From the NCBI RefSeq assembly GCF_036785885.1, contig NC_092312.1, positions 21,160,001-21,224,000 of the forward strand: DNA of 64,000 bases, given 5' to 3'. Under the pieces are notes generated by a model. The model ran no database searches and was not told the DNA's origin. It saw only the letters and a list, made by a program, of their open reading frames with translations. The translations under genes and the position numbers were made by a program. The stretch is from Coffea arabica. Taxonomy: Eukaryota > Streptophyta > Magnoliopsida > Gentianales > Rubiaceae. Shown here one piece after another: positions 18,301 through 28,977 of the stretch (the first letter of the stretch is position 1; each line of letters begins with the position of its first letter).

Positions 18301-21300
18301 AGTAATTTGATCCTGCTCTTTTTCTGCTATAACTGTGTGATATGATTTTTTTAGTTGCTGCAATAATGTAAGGAGCAGCTTTTAACTGTACTTGATTGAA
18401 GTTCCTACATGTAGTTATAAATGAGCAACACTGTTAGATTGAGATGACAGGAAGAGATATCACTGATCTCATAAATTGCAATGCACAGGAGGATGCTTGA
18501 TTCCTTGAAACTGAGCTCCAAGTTCTTGATCCACATTTTCTGGAGTCAATACCTCTAATATCATCTTTTGTGTTGGTTAGACTGTCGAACTGATGTGGGA
18601 AGGTTAATTTTCTTTCTAATGCCTCCTAAAGTATCGACTAAAGGAAAAACTAACTTTCCCTGTATCTAAATGCACGAACTTTCTTGATTTTGCCTTTATT
18701 ACTGCTATTTCCAGCACTAGTCATACAAGTGGTATCAATAGAGCTCAACAGAGTCTAGGATGTGCTCTTAAAAGCTTGTGAATTTTTCTATAGATACAGA
18801 CTGCAATAAAAAAATCTGTATGCACATTCATGACTAAGTTCAAATTCTTTTCTAAATGAAGTCCGTTTTGTTATGCCTTGCTACACTGATAGCGTTAGCA
18901 TGACATAGCAGACAGCACTAGTTTTCTACAACTTAATGTATTAAAGATTTTGAGAAAATGCTTGGGGAAGTTGTGAGGTGGGAAAGCACTTTTTTATCTC
19001 TCAGAATGATGTATAATTGATCTATCATGTGAAACTATCTTGACTTGTCATGCTTTGATTATAAGGAGCCCTTTACTTATTTTTCAAGGCAGAATTGGTA
19101 CCCCTGTTTGGTTATCCTAAAACTTGAGAGGAGAGAAGCTGAAAAAGGAGGTATTATTCTTGTTGACAAATGAGATAAGTCATTAACCATTAACATCCTT
19201 GTTGACAAATGAAAAAATGAGATGGTTGTTATGGGTTAACATAATATTCTAAGCTGGAAAGATCTGCCAGTGCTAATATGTTGCAGGGCTTGGTTAACCT
19301 AAAACTTGAGAGGAGAGAAGCTGAAAAAGGAGGTATTATTCTTGCATGAATAGGGTCTTCAGGAAGTGAGATAAGTCATTAACCTTTAATATCCTTGTTG
19401 ACAACATGAAAAAATGAGATGGTTGTTATGGGTTAACATAATATTCTAAGCTGGAAAGATCTGCCAGTGCTAATATGTTGCAGGGCTTTTTGCTTTTAAG
19501 GATGCATCAATTCTATGTATTCTTCATTACTCATTATGTTAAATAAGAAGGAAAACTTCAAGTTTGCATACTTATGCTTCAAAACAATGCTTATTAAGTA
19601 ATTAGTTAACCTCGATATGTCCTTTTCTAAAGAAGTTTAAATTTGAAGAATTTTTTTACAATTTTTTGCCTCTATCTGTTGTAGGAAGAATGTAATGATT
19701 TGAGGCAAAAAGTGAAAGATGGCCTCGTTCAGAAGCTTAGTGTAGTAAGTAATTGACACGTCCTTAATTCCTTTTTGTGTAGTTTTCCAAGTATATTAAA
19801 AAGTTACTCATTCTTTTGCATGTGACTGTGGTATGGTGGGTTGGCATCTTATATAAGAAACTTCTTGACTAGTTATAAGTAGGAATTATTTTTTTACTCT
19901 ACTTTTCATTTTCTAGTAATATCACTAGTATCTTCTAAAGATATAATGCAAAATGTTTAAAATTGCTGAACATGGTTCTACTTAAGAGAGTAAATTTAGG
20001 CTAATCTTTTGAATTGTCAACAGATTCTTTCTTATCTTTCTTACATAAATCCTTTTCAACTTTCACAATGGACCCAAGTACTTAACATTCTCCGTCCAAC
20101 CTTCTCCTTCCAACCTTCTACTTAGATTGATAGCCTTTATATTTTTTGCATCTATATCCATATTTATGTTTCTCATTTTCTACCAAATAATTGGCAAAAA
20201 CCTTTTTTACCAATAAAAGAATAACTCAATCAAGAAGAATCACAACAGAGATTTCTTACATTTGGAGGATTCTTGACCTCGTTTACTACAGGTGGAGCTT
20301 CAAGAGAAGGCCAGAAGTCTGCATGAGGATATAGCAAACCATGTATGCATTTCATTTTCTGCTTTTCGTGTATTTCTTTGCAAATGCATCACATCTCTGA
20401 TACACATTTTATTTTGAAGAAGCTTTTTTTTTTTTTTTTTTTTGTAATTTAATGGGTTCTTACTTATTGTAAGTATTATCTAACAATTGTGTGACGCTTT
20501 CCACCACAGGTCCCAGTATGTTGATGTACGAATACATATATTTCATATATTTACAGCGATGAAAAAATAAAAAATTGTATACTTATTTATACACACACAC
20601 ACACACACACTCACAGCGAATAGGCTAAATAAAACCATAACGAGGAAGAAGCCATTTGATGACATTATTGGCAGTTATTTTTGTTCCAACATGTATTATG
20701 ATCAGGTCTGAATGTTTGTTTATCACCCAGTCCTGTCAAGATGTAGTTTGTTCTTCTTTCGTTAACCGTTTTTCCGTTATCTATTCATCCATGCCTTCCG
20801 AGCCAATGTCAGGAAATTTCTAGAGAGCTGAAGATCCTGGATGGACGCATCATTCAAGCAATTGAGAAAGGACGGAGACAAGAATATCCTTACACTGAAC
20901 TTACTTAAGTGAAGCAGGGATTAAGTAGCTTTGTAATTTTTCATGATTGCAGTTCTAGTCTTAGTAAATGAAGTTGTTATAAAGGAACTGGAAGGGAAAA
21001 CTTCTTGTCGCTTTTCTCAACCAATGTGATAAATGTGCTTCAAACTTAATGGTCCTTAATTAATTGATGATGCAAGATAAAATGTTTCTTTTTTTTTCTA
21101 TTGATCTCCAGCTGTCATTCTCTTATCCTTCTGTTTTTTGGACATGTAAAGGGTATAGGGTCACTAGATTTTACTCTCTGCATTATCTGTAATAGTGTCA
21201 AGCAATTTGTTCTTGACTGAGCTTTGCAATGTTGGTGTTTCTTGTGCTTGCCCTTATAAACTGACTCATTTGCCTCAACAATTAAGTACATACAAGTTTA

Positions 21301-23515
21301 ATCTTGTATGCTGTGATATGTGGCATTATAATTTTGCCATTTCAATCTACAATGAGCTGATCAAGTGAATGTAGGATAATGTGCCTTAACTTAGGAGGTA
21401 TCTCTACATTATTCGAGCACATGGAAAGAAGGAACCAGTTGCAAACACCGTCAGAACGGTTACGCTTACTAGAATATCATCATGCTGTGATTCCTGAGGA
21501 GCTTGAACCTGTTATAGAAGAAATTGGGCATGATCAAAAAGGGGCTGAAATGTCACATGAATCAACATTTTCAATAAATCTCAATTGGAAGTGGGGAGGC
21601 AATTGTACATCAAGTAAGATTGATCTTGATTTCAGACATTAAGAAGCTCTAGAGATATTTCTGTTGCGTCTTTAACTTCTCTCCTTTAATTTTAACATTT
21701 GGAGCATCATTAGTCTCATGTCATGGCGTGGTAGTATTCACATTCAATAAATTTATCTAGAATCCTGGTGGTTTTCTTGCTTTTCTGAGGGAATACATGT
21801 TTTTCTTTTGCAGCCAATGCATTTTCAAGTCAATAAGAACACCAACATGTTCTCTCTCCTTGAACAAAATTCTTGTGCTTATGTTTTGAGCTTTTCTTCT
21901 TATATAACTGCATATAATCATGATCTTATGTGTGTTTGCATGTCAAACATCCATCTGCGTTTGCCTTGTGGCAGTTCTCACGAACCTTGATAATGAAGAA
22001 CTGCTATAAAGCCCGTCTGTTTTGATCTTCTTTACATCTCACCACTTTTTGCAATCCCTGTATCTTTTCTCTGTGGTTCTATTATTGGTTAGGCTATTTT
22101 TCTATTTTTCTTTTCAACAAAGCTGACCCTTTTTTAACATAGATAGTTTTGGTCTTTCTGTTGCTCTATGACGCTTCTACCTAGCATTGTATGCCTTTGG
22201 ATTTCACCTTTCTTTGGGCAAGTTTAATTAATACGTTCAGCCTTTTTTTTTTTTTTAAATTTAACTGCATCATGCGCAGTTAAGAAATTTTTCTTATTTC
22301 AGTTTCAGGATGATTTGAGTATATTAATGTTACATCTTGTTGGATGCAGGAGAAAACAAATTTCATGGTCCTCTTTCATGTCAATATGAAAAGCAGAATC
22401 TTCCTGAAGTATCTCTCAGTGTATCACCTAATCAATCCGCCTCAAAAGAAAAAGACAACAAAATGATGGCATCAGCACTCGAAGTATCCCCAGAGCCGTC
22501 GCTTGCTTGTGAAGATCAATGTAACATGATGCTCCAAGCAGATGCTGAGTTATGTAGTTCTTCTGTAGAAGTCACGAAGCAGAATCTTCCGGAAGAAAAT
22601 AACAAAGCATTTGAAGTATCCCCAGGGCTGTCACTTGCTTCTGAAGATCAACGTAATGGGATGCTCCAAACAGATGCTGAGTTATGTATTTTGACTGTAG
22701 AAGTCACGAAGCAAAATCTTCCGGGAGAAAATAACAAAGCATTTGAAGTATCCCCAGGGTTGTCACTTGCTTCTGAAGATCAATGTAATGGGATGCTCCA
22801 AACAGATGCTGAATTATGTATTTCGACTGTAGAAGTCACGAAGCAGAATCTTCCTGAAGTTTCTCTCAGCATATCACCTAATCAGTCTGCCCCGAAAGAA
22901 GAAAATAACAAAGCACTTGAAGTATCCCCAGAGCCATCGCTTGCTTCCGAAGATCAATGTAATGTGGTGCTCCAAACAGATGCTGAGTTATGCAGTTCTC
23001 CTGTGGAAGTCGCGATGCAGAATCTTCCTCGCGCATCTCTCAGCATATCACCTCGGCAGCCTGCCTCAAAAGAAAAAAATAACAAAACAGTAGCATCAGC
23101 ACATGAAGTATCCCCAAGGCCGTCGGATACTTGTGAAGATGGACAGAATGCAATGCTTCAAGTTGAAACAGATGCTGAGTTAGATGGTTCTGCTGTAGAA
23201 GTCACGAAGCAGAATCAAGGGATGGATGCTGAAGGAGCCACATCCAAGAAGACTGTCATTGTGGTGAGTAGTGATGATGAAAGTACTTGGAGTTATGAAC
23301 CAAGAAAGCAGCATCTCGAGGACCCATATAGCAGAGAATGGCTTATTTTAGGTCCAAATGGTGAAAGGAACGAGGAAAAGTATTCACTTTCATTGCTAAA
23401 GCGTTGGAGCGATGCAAGTTCTTATGCATTGAAGTACAAGGCTTGGAAAGAAAATGGAAGTGAAGAACTTGCCATCCCGTTGGCTGATGCTATTAAGAAA
23501 GCGTTTATGAGTTGA
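12394..23515 (+). CDS. PHD-SWIB/MDM2-Plus3-GYF protein (AT5G08430/NERD-like chromatin factor)
   Basis: Predicted nuclear chromatin/RNA-silencing type protein. Ten exons chain in phase: 12394-12494, 14040-14119, 14816-15003, 16567-17464, 18138-18247, 19685-19744, 20292-20342, 20813-20883, 21408-21613, 22350-23515; 976 residues. Order: PHD finger ([16 protein letters not shown], then [10 protein letters not shown]) with a second Cys/His-rich part ([18 protein letters not shown]) at about 12-120; SWIB domain around [16 protein letters not shown] at about 220-300; Plus3 domain from about 375 to 470; a linker with [16 protein letters not shown]; a low-complexity tandem repeat; and a degenerate GYF-like C-terminus (REWLILGP to LLKRWSD). 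The ATG at 12394 is chosen over 12283 because [11 protein letters not shown] fits the family and 12283 lies before a likely leader acceptor. The intron 20884-21407 has AT-AC borders; all others are GT-AG. Relatives take part in RNA-directed DNA methylation or chromatin control, so this role is inference. Confidence 0.88.
12754..13045 (+). mobile_element. SINE-like retroposon with 48-bp terminal direct repeats
   Basis: It lies in intron 1 of the PHD-SWIB gene. It is flanked by a perfect 19-bp direct duplication GGGTGTTTTGATTTTCCTT at 12735-12753 and 13046-13064, and ends in a run of A, as expected for LINE-driven retroposition. Inside are a tRNA-like A box (GGCGGCTCACTGGGC, near 12887) and B box (GGTTTCCAATCCC, near 12905). 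The unusual part is a 48-bp block starting CTCACGGGAATAGG that forms the first 48 bp (12754-12801) and recurs with one mismatch at the 3' end (12994-13041). The motif TCCCACATCGG next to the B box resembles the plant snRNA upstream element, possibly by chance. Family name unknown. Confidence 0.75.
13136..13155 (+). repeat. (TC)n microsatellite
   Basis: A short CT dinucleotide run in intron 1 of the PHD-SWIB gene, downstream of the SINE-like insertion. Confidence 0.8.
13152..13688 (-). other. Antisense 178-codon ORF in intron 1 of the PHD-SWIB gene
   Basis: An open minus-strand frame of 178 codons with a Lys/Arg-rich middle ([17 protein letters not shown]). I recognise no family and see no promoter or splice context. 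It is long for an AT-rich intron, but I would not annotate it as a gene without transcript support. Confidence 0.15.
19109..19487 (+). repeat. Tandem duplication (about 182 and 197 bp) in an intron
   Basis: Copy 1 (19109-19289) and copy 2 (19291-19487) both run from TGGTTAWCCTAAAACTTGAG to ATGTTGCAGGGCT. They are nearly identical except for a short insertion in copy 2 (GCATGAATAGGGTCTTCAGG). The duplication lies in the 18248-19684 intron of the PHD-SWIB gene. Each copy ends in a pyrimidine-poor TTGCAG that could act as a weak cryptic acceptor. Confidence 0.88.
20590..20610 (+). repeat. (AC)n microsatellite
   Basis: A run of about ten AC units in intron 7 of the PHD-SWIB gene. Confidence 0.85.
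20884..21407 (+). other. Predicted U12-type AT-AC intron
   Basis: The exon ends GACAAGA, and the intron starts with the exact U12 donor ATATCCTT (20884-20891). A CCTTAAC branch-site motif (21384-21390) lies about 18 nt before a terminal AC (21406-21407). Splicing here keeps phase 2 and joins KGRRQE to LFEHMERRN, matching the KGRRKEL segment of related Plus3 proteins. Reading on instead gives a stop after six codons, and no GT donor lies before that stop. Confidence 0.85.
22391..23214 (+). repeat. Coding tandem repeat, five units of 44-64 residues
   Basis: In the last exon of the PHD-SWIB gene, five units begin KQNLP or MQNLP and contain EVSP, SL, EDQ.N, DAEL and VEV(T/A). Units 2 (22577-22708) and 3 (22709-22840) are both exactly 132 bp and differ by only a few substitutions, which points to a recent in-frame duplication. 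Units 1, 4 and 5 carry an extra SLS(V/I)SPNQSA-type insert. The segment is acidic/Ser-rich and probably disordered. Confidence 0.9.
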
Positions 23516-24237
23516 TACAAGTTTGGTGAGCTTAGATGCCAAGAACCTTCTTCTGTCCTAGTTTTGAAATACAGAAATCCCTTGTATCTAAACTCAAATC
23601 ACTTTCTTCTACATATAAAGCATGAGACATGGTTTTGGTGTTAAAAAAAAAAAAAAATTTGTTAATCGTTATTTTTCAATTGGGATAATTTCAGAAACCT
23701 TTCTTGAAGTTTCTGATTATTGCAGTAGCTCTCCTCTAATTTGAAAAATGACACCTACCTCCTCTATTGTTAGCATTTCAGTAACAATATAGATTCAATA
23801 TGCTAAATTTGTACCCAAAAATCCTAAAATATCCTTTTGTTATTTAAAAGGGAGATAAACTCACTCATGAATTTCTTTCACGCTATAACTATTACAAATG
23901 ACATAACTATCACTTTAACGAATTTAATAAATCATTTCAACTTAATCTTTATATTCTCACAATTTTGATGGTCCCTTTTTGTTACCCCAGAGCTTCATAT
24001 GTAAGCCAACTATGACAATTAAAATTTGCAATCAACATAATTTTTAGCCTCAATTTTTTTTTTGGGTCTAAATTCAACGTTTGAATTAAACAACATCACT
24101 ATCTAGATTCAATCCAAATAGTTGCAACATTGTTGACGCTAAAATAATTTAACACGCCAAGAATACCAGCACAGAGCACCCAAAAGCAACACTAGAGACC
24201 ATGTCCCATGTCTCTAGATAAATCTTTGGATTGCTGG
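23516..24237. other. Intergenic: PHD-SWIB gene 3' end and MITE fragment
   Basis: Holds the 3' UTR, a poly-A run at 23643-23655 and, from about 23676, one end of a GGGATAATTTCAGAAACCT-type element. That end is related to the MITEs at 42-46 kb, but no matching opposite end was seen. There is no gene. Confidence 0.45.
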
Positions 24238-24812
24238 TGAAGAGGTGATTTTCGACCCGCAGGAGTGAGTCACCTCAACTGGAGGAATGTCTTTACCTTG
24301 GGCAACTCTCTTGGACGAAGTCACCTGCTTGGATAAGAAAAGGGGTTGGATCCCCCGGTATAACTCCGAAACTTAAGTCAGTTCGGATATAGAGAAGTAA
24401 GAAAGTAATGAGTGGAGATAGTGTCCTACCAGAAATTGGTCATCCCCATTTCAGTAGAAGTGTCGTGTATTTATAGGGGACTGATAGGAGAGAGGAGATG
24501 TTTGCACGGGTCCCTAAAGATCTGAGATAGTCAGTGGATCAGGTGGACTTGACCGGTCTCTATGAAGAGACGTGATGAGACATTCTGTCCGATTCAGGCG
24601 GCGGGTCAGAGCAGCCTTTGCTCAAGTGTCAAAGATCACATCTCCCCTTTTTGTAGTTGTCATTCAATGTCCACCTCGGTGTCACGACCCCACATCGTAG
24701 CCGAGGTGGTAAATGGGCCGCGATCGCCTTCCGGGATGATGGCCGGTGTGGCACTTCAGGAAATGGTGGGGGACTAGGCCTCGGGCGATCCGAGCCTAAA
24801 TGGCCCTCCTCA
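24238..24812 (-). repeat. 3' LTR of the retrotransposon
   Basis: 575 bp, pairing base for base with 33147-33721 at a constant offset of 8909. On the minus strand it starts TGAGGAGGGCC and ends in CA. It carries TATAAATA (24468-24475, minus). A purine-rich tract on the minus strand (AGCTTGGGGAGCTTAG), the likely polypurine primer, abuts it at about 24813-24828. Confidence 0.92.
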
Positions 24813-25034
24813 CTAAGCTCCCCAAGCTTTGGGAAGGACGAGATGGGTATTCGCCGAGGTCGTTACTTCCCGAAGCTGAGAAGCGTATAAGACACGGAAC
24901 ACGGACACGTCATGACCGCATAGATGGGACTGAGTGAGAACTGAAGGGACGGCAGTCAGCTGTGTGGGCAGACGAACAGTCCTCCCATTAATGAGGAGAG
25001 AGGGTGCCGTCTTTTGGGTTTCACCCTGGTGGCC

Positions 25035-25042
25035 TATAAATA
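25035..25042 (+). promoter_or_regulatory. TATA box for the antisense gene inside the retrotransposon
   Basis: TATAAATA lies on the plus strand about 165 bp before the ATG at 25207, followed by a C/T-rich leader. It lies outside the LTR and points against the direction of the element's own transcription. Confidence 0.6.
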
Positions 25043-25206
25043 GGGGTCTCTTTTAACCGTTTTACTCTTCACCAAAAATCGGGAATCACCCCAGAACTCT
25101 GTTTCTTTCTCTTTTCACTTCAGCAACCTTTCTAAACCACATCTACTTCAGCAACTTCTTCAAGTCGCAGATTCTAAGTAAGTTCACTTCTTCCCCCTTT
25201 GATACA

Positions 25207-27393
25207 ATGGCTAGAACAGCTCGCACGCACAAAGAGACAGTGAGGCCCGACTTTACCGACCCCTCCGAGGAAAGAACGGCGTCTGACGTCGGAGAAAAGG
25301 GTGCAGAGGCATCTCACCAAGCCGGGGCGTCTCACCGAGCCATAACTCCAGAAGAGCAGGCCGAGGAGATCGAAGTCGATCCCGAGATCCTGTATAATGA
25401 TGACCTCGGGATGAGATCCCTAGGGACGAGGGTGTTCAAGAACCATCCACTCCTCCGAACGTGGCGACGCTCAACTATGGTCAGATGCCGACCTTCAGCA
25501 GTGCTGTGGGACAAGCCGCCGTCGCCGAGGTGATCCGCAGATATCCCTGGAGGAAGGACTACAGCATCTATGTACCGCAGCCACATCAGTCCGCCACCCT
25601 GCCATCAAATGATAGGGTGGCCATCTATGTGGACCAACTAGAGGTCGGGCTCAGAGTGCCCATGACGAGGTTTTTTCGGGATTGCCTAAGGTATTGGGGG
25701 GTGAGAATCACTCAGCTCACCCCTAATGCCATTTGGGTCCTTGTCGGCTTCTAGCTACTCTGCCGACATCAGGAGATAGAACCCACAGTCAACCTCTTTC
25801 GTCGCTGTTACTCACTCAAAAACAGCGGAAGTGAAAAGGGGTGGTTCTACGTCGGGAATAAAGTTCCGAAGCTGGTGGTCGATGCTCCGAGCTCAATAAA
25901 GGAGTGGAAGAGGAACTTCATTTTCGTCCCGGCCCAGGACTTCCCCAGGGGATTTTGGTGGAGACCTCCCACCTCGGTTAAAGAGGTGTCCCCGGGTAAG
26001 CTGGAAGAACGCAACTTCATGAAGCTAACGGGGTCGGGCCTCAAGATTAACTGCTGGGATTTTTCCGAAGTGGTTCTAGTAGAAGGCGGAATCAGCCGAG
26101 CCTTGATCAGTTCGGATCACCCCGTCCTCCTCTCTACTAGGCTTCACTGACCTTGTACTTTTCCATTTCCCTCTTTTAGTTTGTCCTTCTTGAATTCTAA
26201 CTGACTCTGTTTTGCTCCTTACAGTGACGAAAGTTTCCGACCTGATCACCACGGGAGCGTCCGGGGTAAACAAGAGGCCATCCAAATGCAAAGACACGGC
26301 CGAACCGTCCACCCGGCCGAAAAAGAAGAAGACCTCGGCCCAAATCACTACGGCCACGGCGAGCCGAAGATCTCCCGTGATAATCACAGGGGAGGGTTCC
26401 CGCACTTCGGCCATCCCAGTCGGGGTGCCTATCAGGGGTGTAACCATAGCTTCTCCACCCCGGGGCAAAGGAACAACTGCGTTCCCCGAAATCCCCGTGA
26501 CGGGGTCCTCGCTTTTTAACCTCCACAATGTGTCTTCAAAAGAGGCCGGAGAGAACAAAAGGCACTCCGGCGCGCAATAGTGTCCGGAGTGGGAACTCAA
26601 TGTGAACGACCGCTGCAAGAATCCCTTGGTTGCTCAAGAACTCCTGGTCCACTCAGTTCTGCCCAGGGATAACACTTACGCCAGGAAGCTCACTCCAGGC
26701 GAACTGATGCAGAGCGCCTCCGTCTCCTGGACCTCCACCACGGCATTCCTGGCCGAACTGACTCAACGCTATACTAGGCTGGTCGAAACCTATCAGCCTT
26801 CGTCTGAGTTTGAGAAGAAGGTCTCCGAGCTGGAGGAAAAACTCAAGGCGACCGAGCAGGAACGCGATAAGGCCGAGACGGCGCGAGAACAGGCCGAGGC
26901 TACCAAGAATTCCTTGATGACAGCCCTGGAAGAAGAGAAAAATAGGCGGGCCTAGGAGGAACAATCAAATAAGGTGGCCATTGAGAAAGCGGGGACCTCG
27001 GCACTGGAGGCCTTCCGGAAGTCAGAGGGTTTCATCAATGACTTGGGCGAGCTCACGTTGCCGAGTTTCATGTTCGGGTACACCTCTACAGTCCATGATG
27101 TGGCTCCTTTCCTCACTCCGGAACAGCTGGAGTCCCTTCACAACAAGGATAATTTCAACGAGGATGCCAAAGAATTGTTCGACCGCATGGCCGAAGGCAT
27201 CCGGACTGGAAGGGACTTGGCCGAGGTGAAGGTAGAGTTCAACAAATGGCTGTCTGAATTTAACCTGGACGGTGTCGAACTCCATGGCGAAGACGACGAT
27301 AGTGATGGCGGACATGACGACGGCGCTGATGTCGGAGGTGGTGGAGCCGAGGCTACCGGGGACAACCAGGGAGCCGGGGTAGGGGGTGCTTAG
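25207..27393 (+). pseudogene. Antisense ORF (aORF) of the Tat retrotransposon, gypsy-type transposon domain
   Basis: Plus-strand coding remnant opposite to gag-pol. Part 1 starts MARTARTHKE (25207). It changes frame near 25450-25470 into YPWRKDYSIYVPQ and VAIYVDQLEVGLRVP, which matches the Pfam family called putative gypsy-type transposon (PF04195). It then hits an in-frame stop at 25752 and continues through GWFYVGNKVPKL and PRGFWWRPP to 26150. A short intron-like gap ending in CTTACAG (26224) leads to a Lys/Arg-rich, nuclear-signal-like region, a coiled coil (KKVSELEEKLKATEQERDK, about 26810-26950), and a C-terminal helical part ending in an acidic/Gly tail. Further stops lie at 26578 and 26953. 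Function is unknown even in intact relatives. Confidence 0.75.
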
Positions 27394-27443
27394 GAGCACT
27401 CCCCTTTTGTAATAGGGGGCCGGCCTTTCTCTTTTTGCACTTC

Positions 27444-27449
27444 AATAAA
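27444..27449 (+). terminator. AATAAA poly(A) signal downstream of the aORF
   Basis: A consensus AATAAA on the plus strand about 50 bp after the aORF stop at 27393, in a T-rich context. Together with the TATA box at 25035 it outlines a self-contained antisense transcription unit. Confidence 0.55.
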
Positions 27450-27609
27450 ATTAACTTTTTGTTTTCGCATATTTTTGCCTTCTTTTTGATCGAATTGAAT
27501 TCAACTTTTCTTTTGAATACTGCTTTGTCCCCTTATCTTTCACTTGAAGAAAATAAACTGAGATTTGAAACAAGTGAGAAATAAACTGAAATTTGAGAAC
27601 ACGTACCCT

Positions 27610-28617
27610 TTAAGGGTAATACAACTTAAGGTTTTCAGCATGCCAAATCCGGGGCACTCGAGAGCCATCTTGGTAAGCTAATTTACAATATCCATTTTGG
27701 CTGGACTCAACAACACGGTAAGGTCCTTCCCACTTGGGGGCTAGCTTACCCTGAGGTTCAGCTCGACTAACTGAGTTCTTCCGGAGAACAAGGTCTCCCG
27801 GATTGAACCGTAAGTGCTTGACCCGAGCATTGTAGTAGCCAGTTAGGATATTTTTGTAAATAGCTACTTTGGCCGCGGTCATGTCGCGCTTCTCTTTGGC
27901 GAGGTCGAGGTCGACTCGCCGTTCTTCTTCATTGACTTCGGCTGCATATGCGGCCATTCGTGGGCTCGGGATAATGAATTCGGCTAGGACGACAGTCTCG
28001 GACCCATAGGTTAGGGAAAATGGGGTCTCCTGAGTTGCTGATCTCAGCGTGGTTCGGTAAGACCACAGCACACTAGGGAGCTCTTCCATCCACGACGATC
28101 CAGCCCAGTGTAGCCTGGTCTTGAGTCCATGGAGGAGAGTTCGGTTGAAATTTTCAGCTTGTCCGTTGGCTTGAGGGTGTCCAACCGAAGTGAAATGCTG
28201 CTTAATCCTCAAATTTTCACACCACGATTTGGAAGGATTATCTGCGAACTGCCTGCCATTATCAGAGATGACCACCCGGAGCAGGCCGAAGCGACAAACC
28301 ACGTTCTTCCAAAAGAATTTCTGAACAGCAGTCCCGGTAATGCTTCTCAGGGGCTCGGCCTCAACCCATTTGGTGAAGTAGTCCACTGCTACCACCACGT
28401 AAGCATAGTTGCCTGGAGCTCTGGGAAAGGGGCCAATTATGTCAGTTCCCCATTGCTCAAACGACCATGGCGAGGTGATAGGGATCATTAAATTGGTCGG
28501 CTGGTGGTGCTCAAGAGCGTGATGCTGACAGGAAGGGCAGCAAAGGACTATGACCTGGGCATCCATCCTCATGGTGGGCCAGAAGTACCCGAGCAACAAA
28601 ACCTTTTTTACGAGCAT
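27610..28617 (-). pseudogene. Retrotransposon integrase domain (3' end of pol)
   Basis: 335 open codons on the minus strand. The C-terminal side of the zinc-binding region (CPSCQHH) is followed by the catalytic core, with Asp in WGTDIIGPFP, Asp in VVISDNG and Glu in NGQAENFNR, and by a C-terminal GPYRVV-type chromodomain-free end. The core residues are present. The 5' side is cut off from the rest of pol by stops between 28618 and 28977, so it could not be made as part of one polyprotein. Confidence 0.88.
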
Positions 28618-28977
28618 CCTGTAGCCGACGTGGGCACCGCAGAGCCCCTTATGGATGTTTTGGAGGATCCTTTCACCTTATTTGGGCGTTATACATCGCA
28701 ACCATGGGCCGAGGTACGACCTCTTATACAATAGATCTTGCCGGAGAGCGTACCTAGCTGCTTTATGTTGTAGCTTTCTCGCCTCAGCTCGGTCCTCGGG
28801 TAGCTCTCCCCTGCTAAGAAATCAAATCAGAGGTCCCATCCAGGTGTCCCCGGGATAGATGGGGTATACGACCTCTCCTTCGTACCCCGGCTCGGCTAGG
28901 ACCTCTACGAGAACCGTCTTATTCAGGTCGGCAAAAGAAGTAGAAGCGAGCCGGGAAAGAGCATCAGCCCTCCGGTT

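Noticed and set aside
21814-22010. Extra exons of the PHD-SWIB gene after plausible acceptors at 21813 and 21975
   Set aside because: Both hit stops in the required phase within about 13 codons, whereas joining 21613 to 22350 keeps the frame.
26076-26618. 180-codon minus-strand ORF in the retrotransposon
   Set aside because: It is the complement of the antisense ORF region, which matches a known domain on the plus strand; the minus frame matches nothing.
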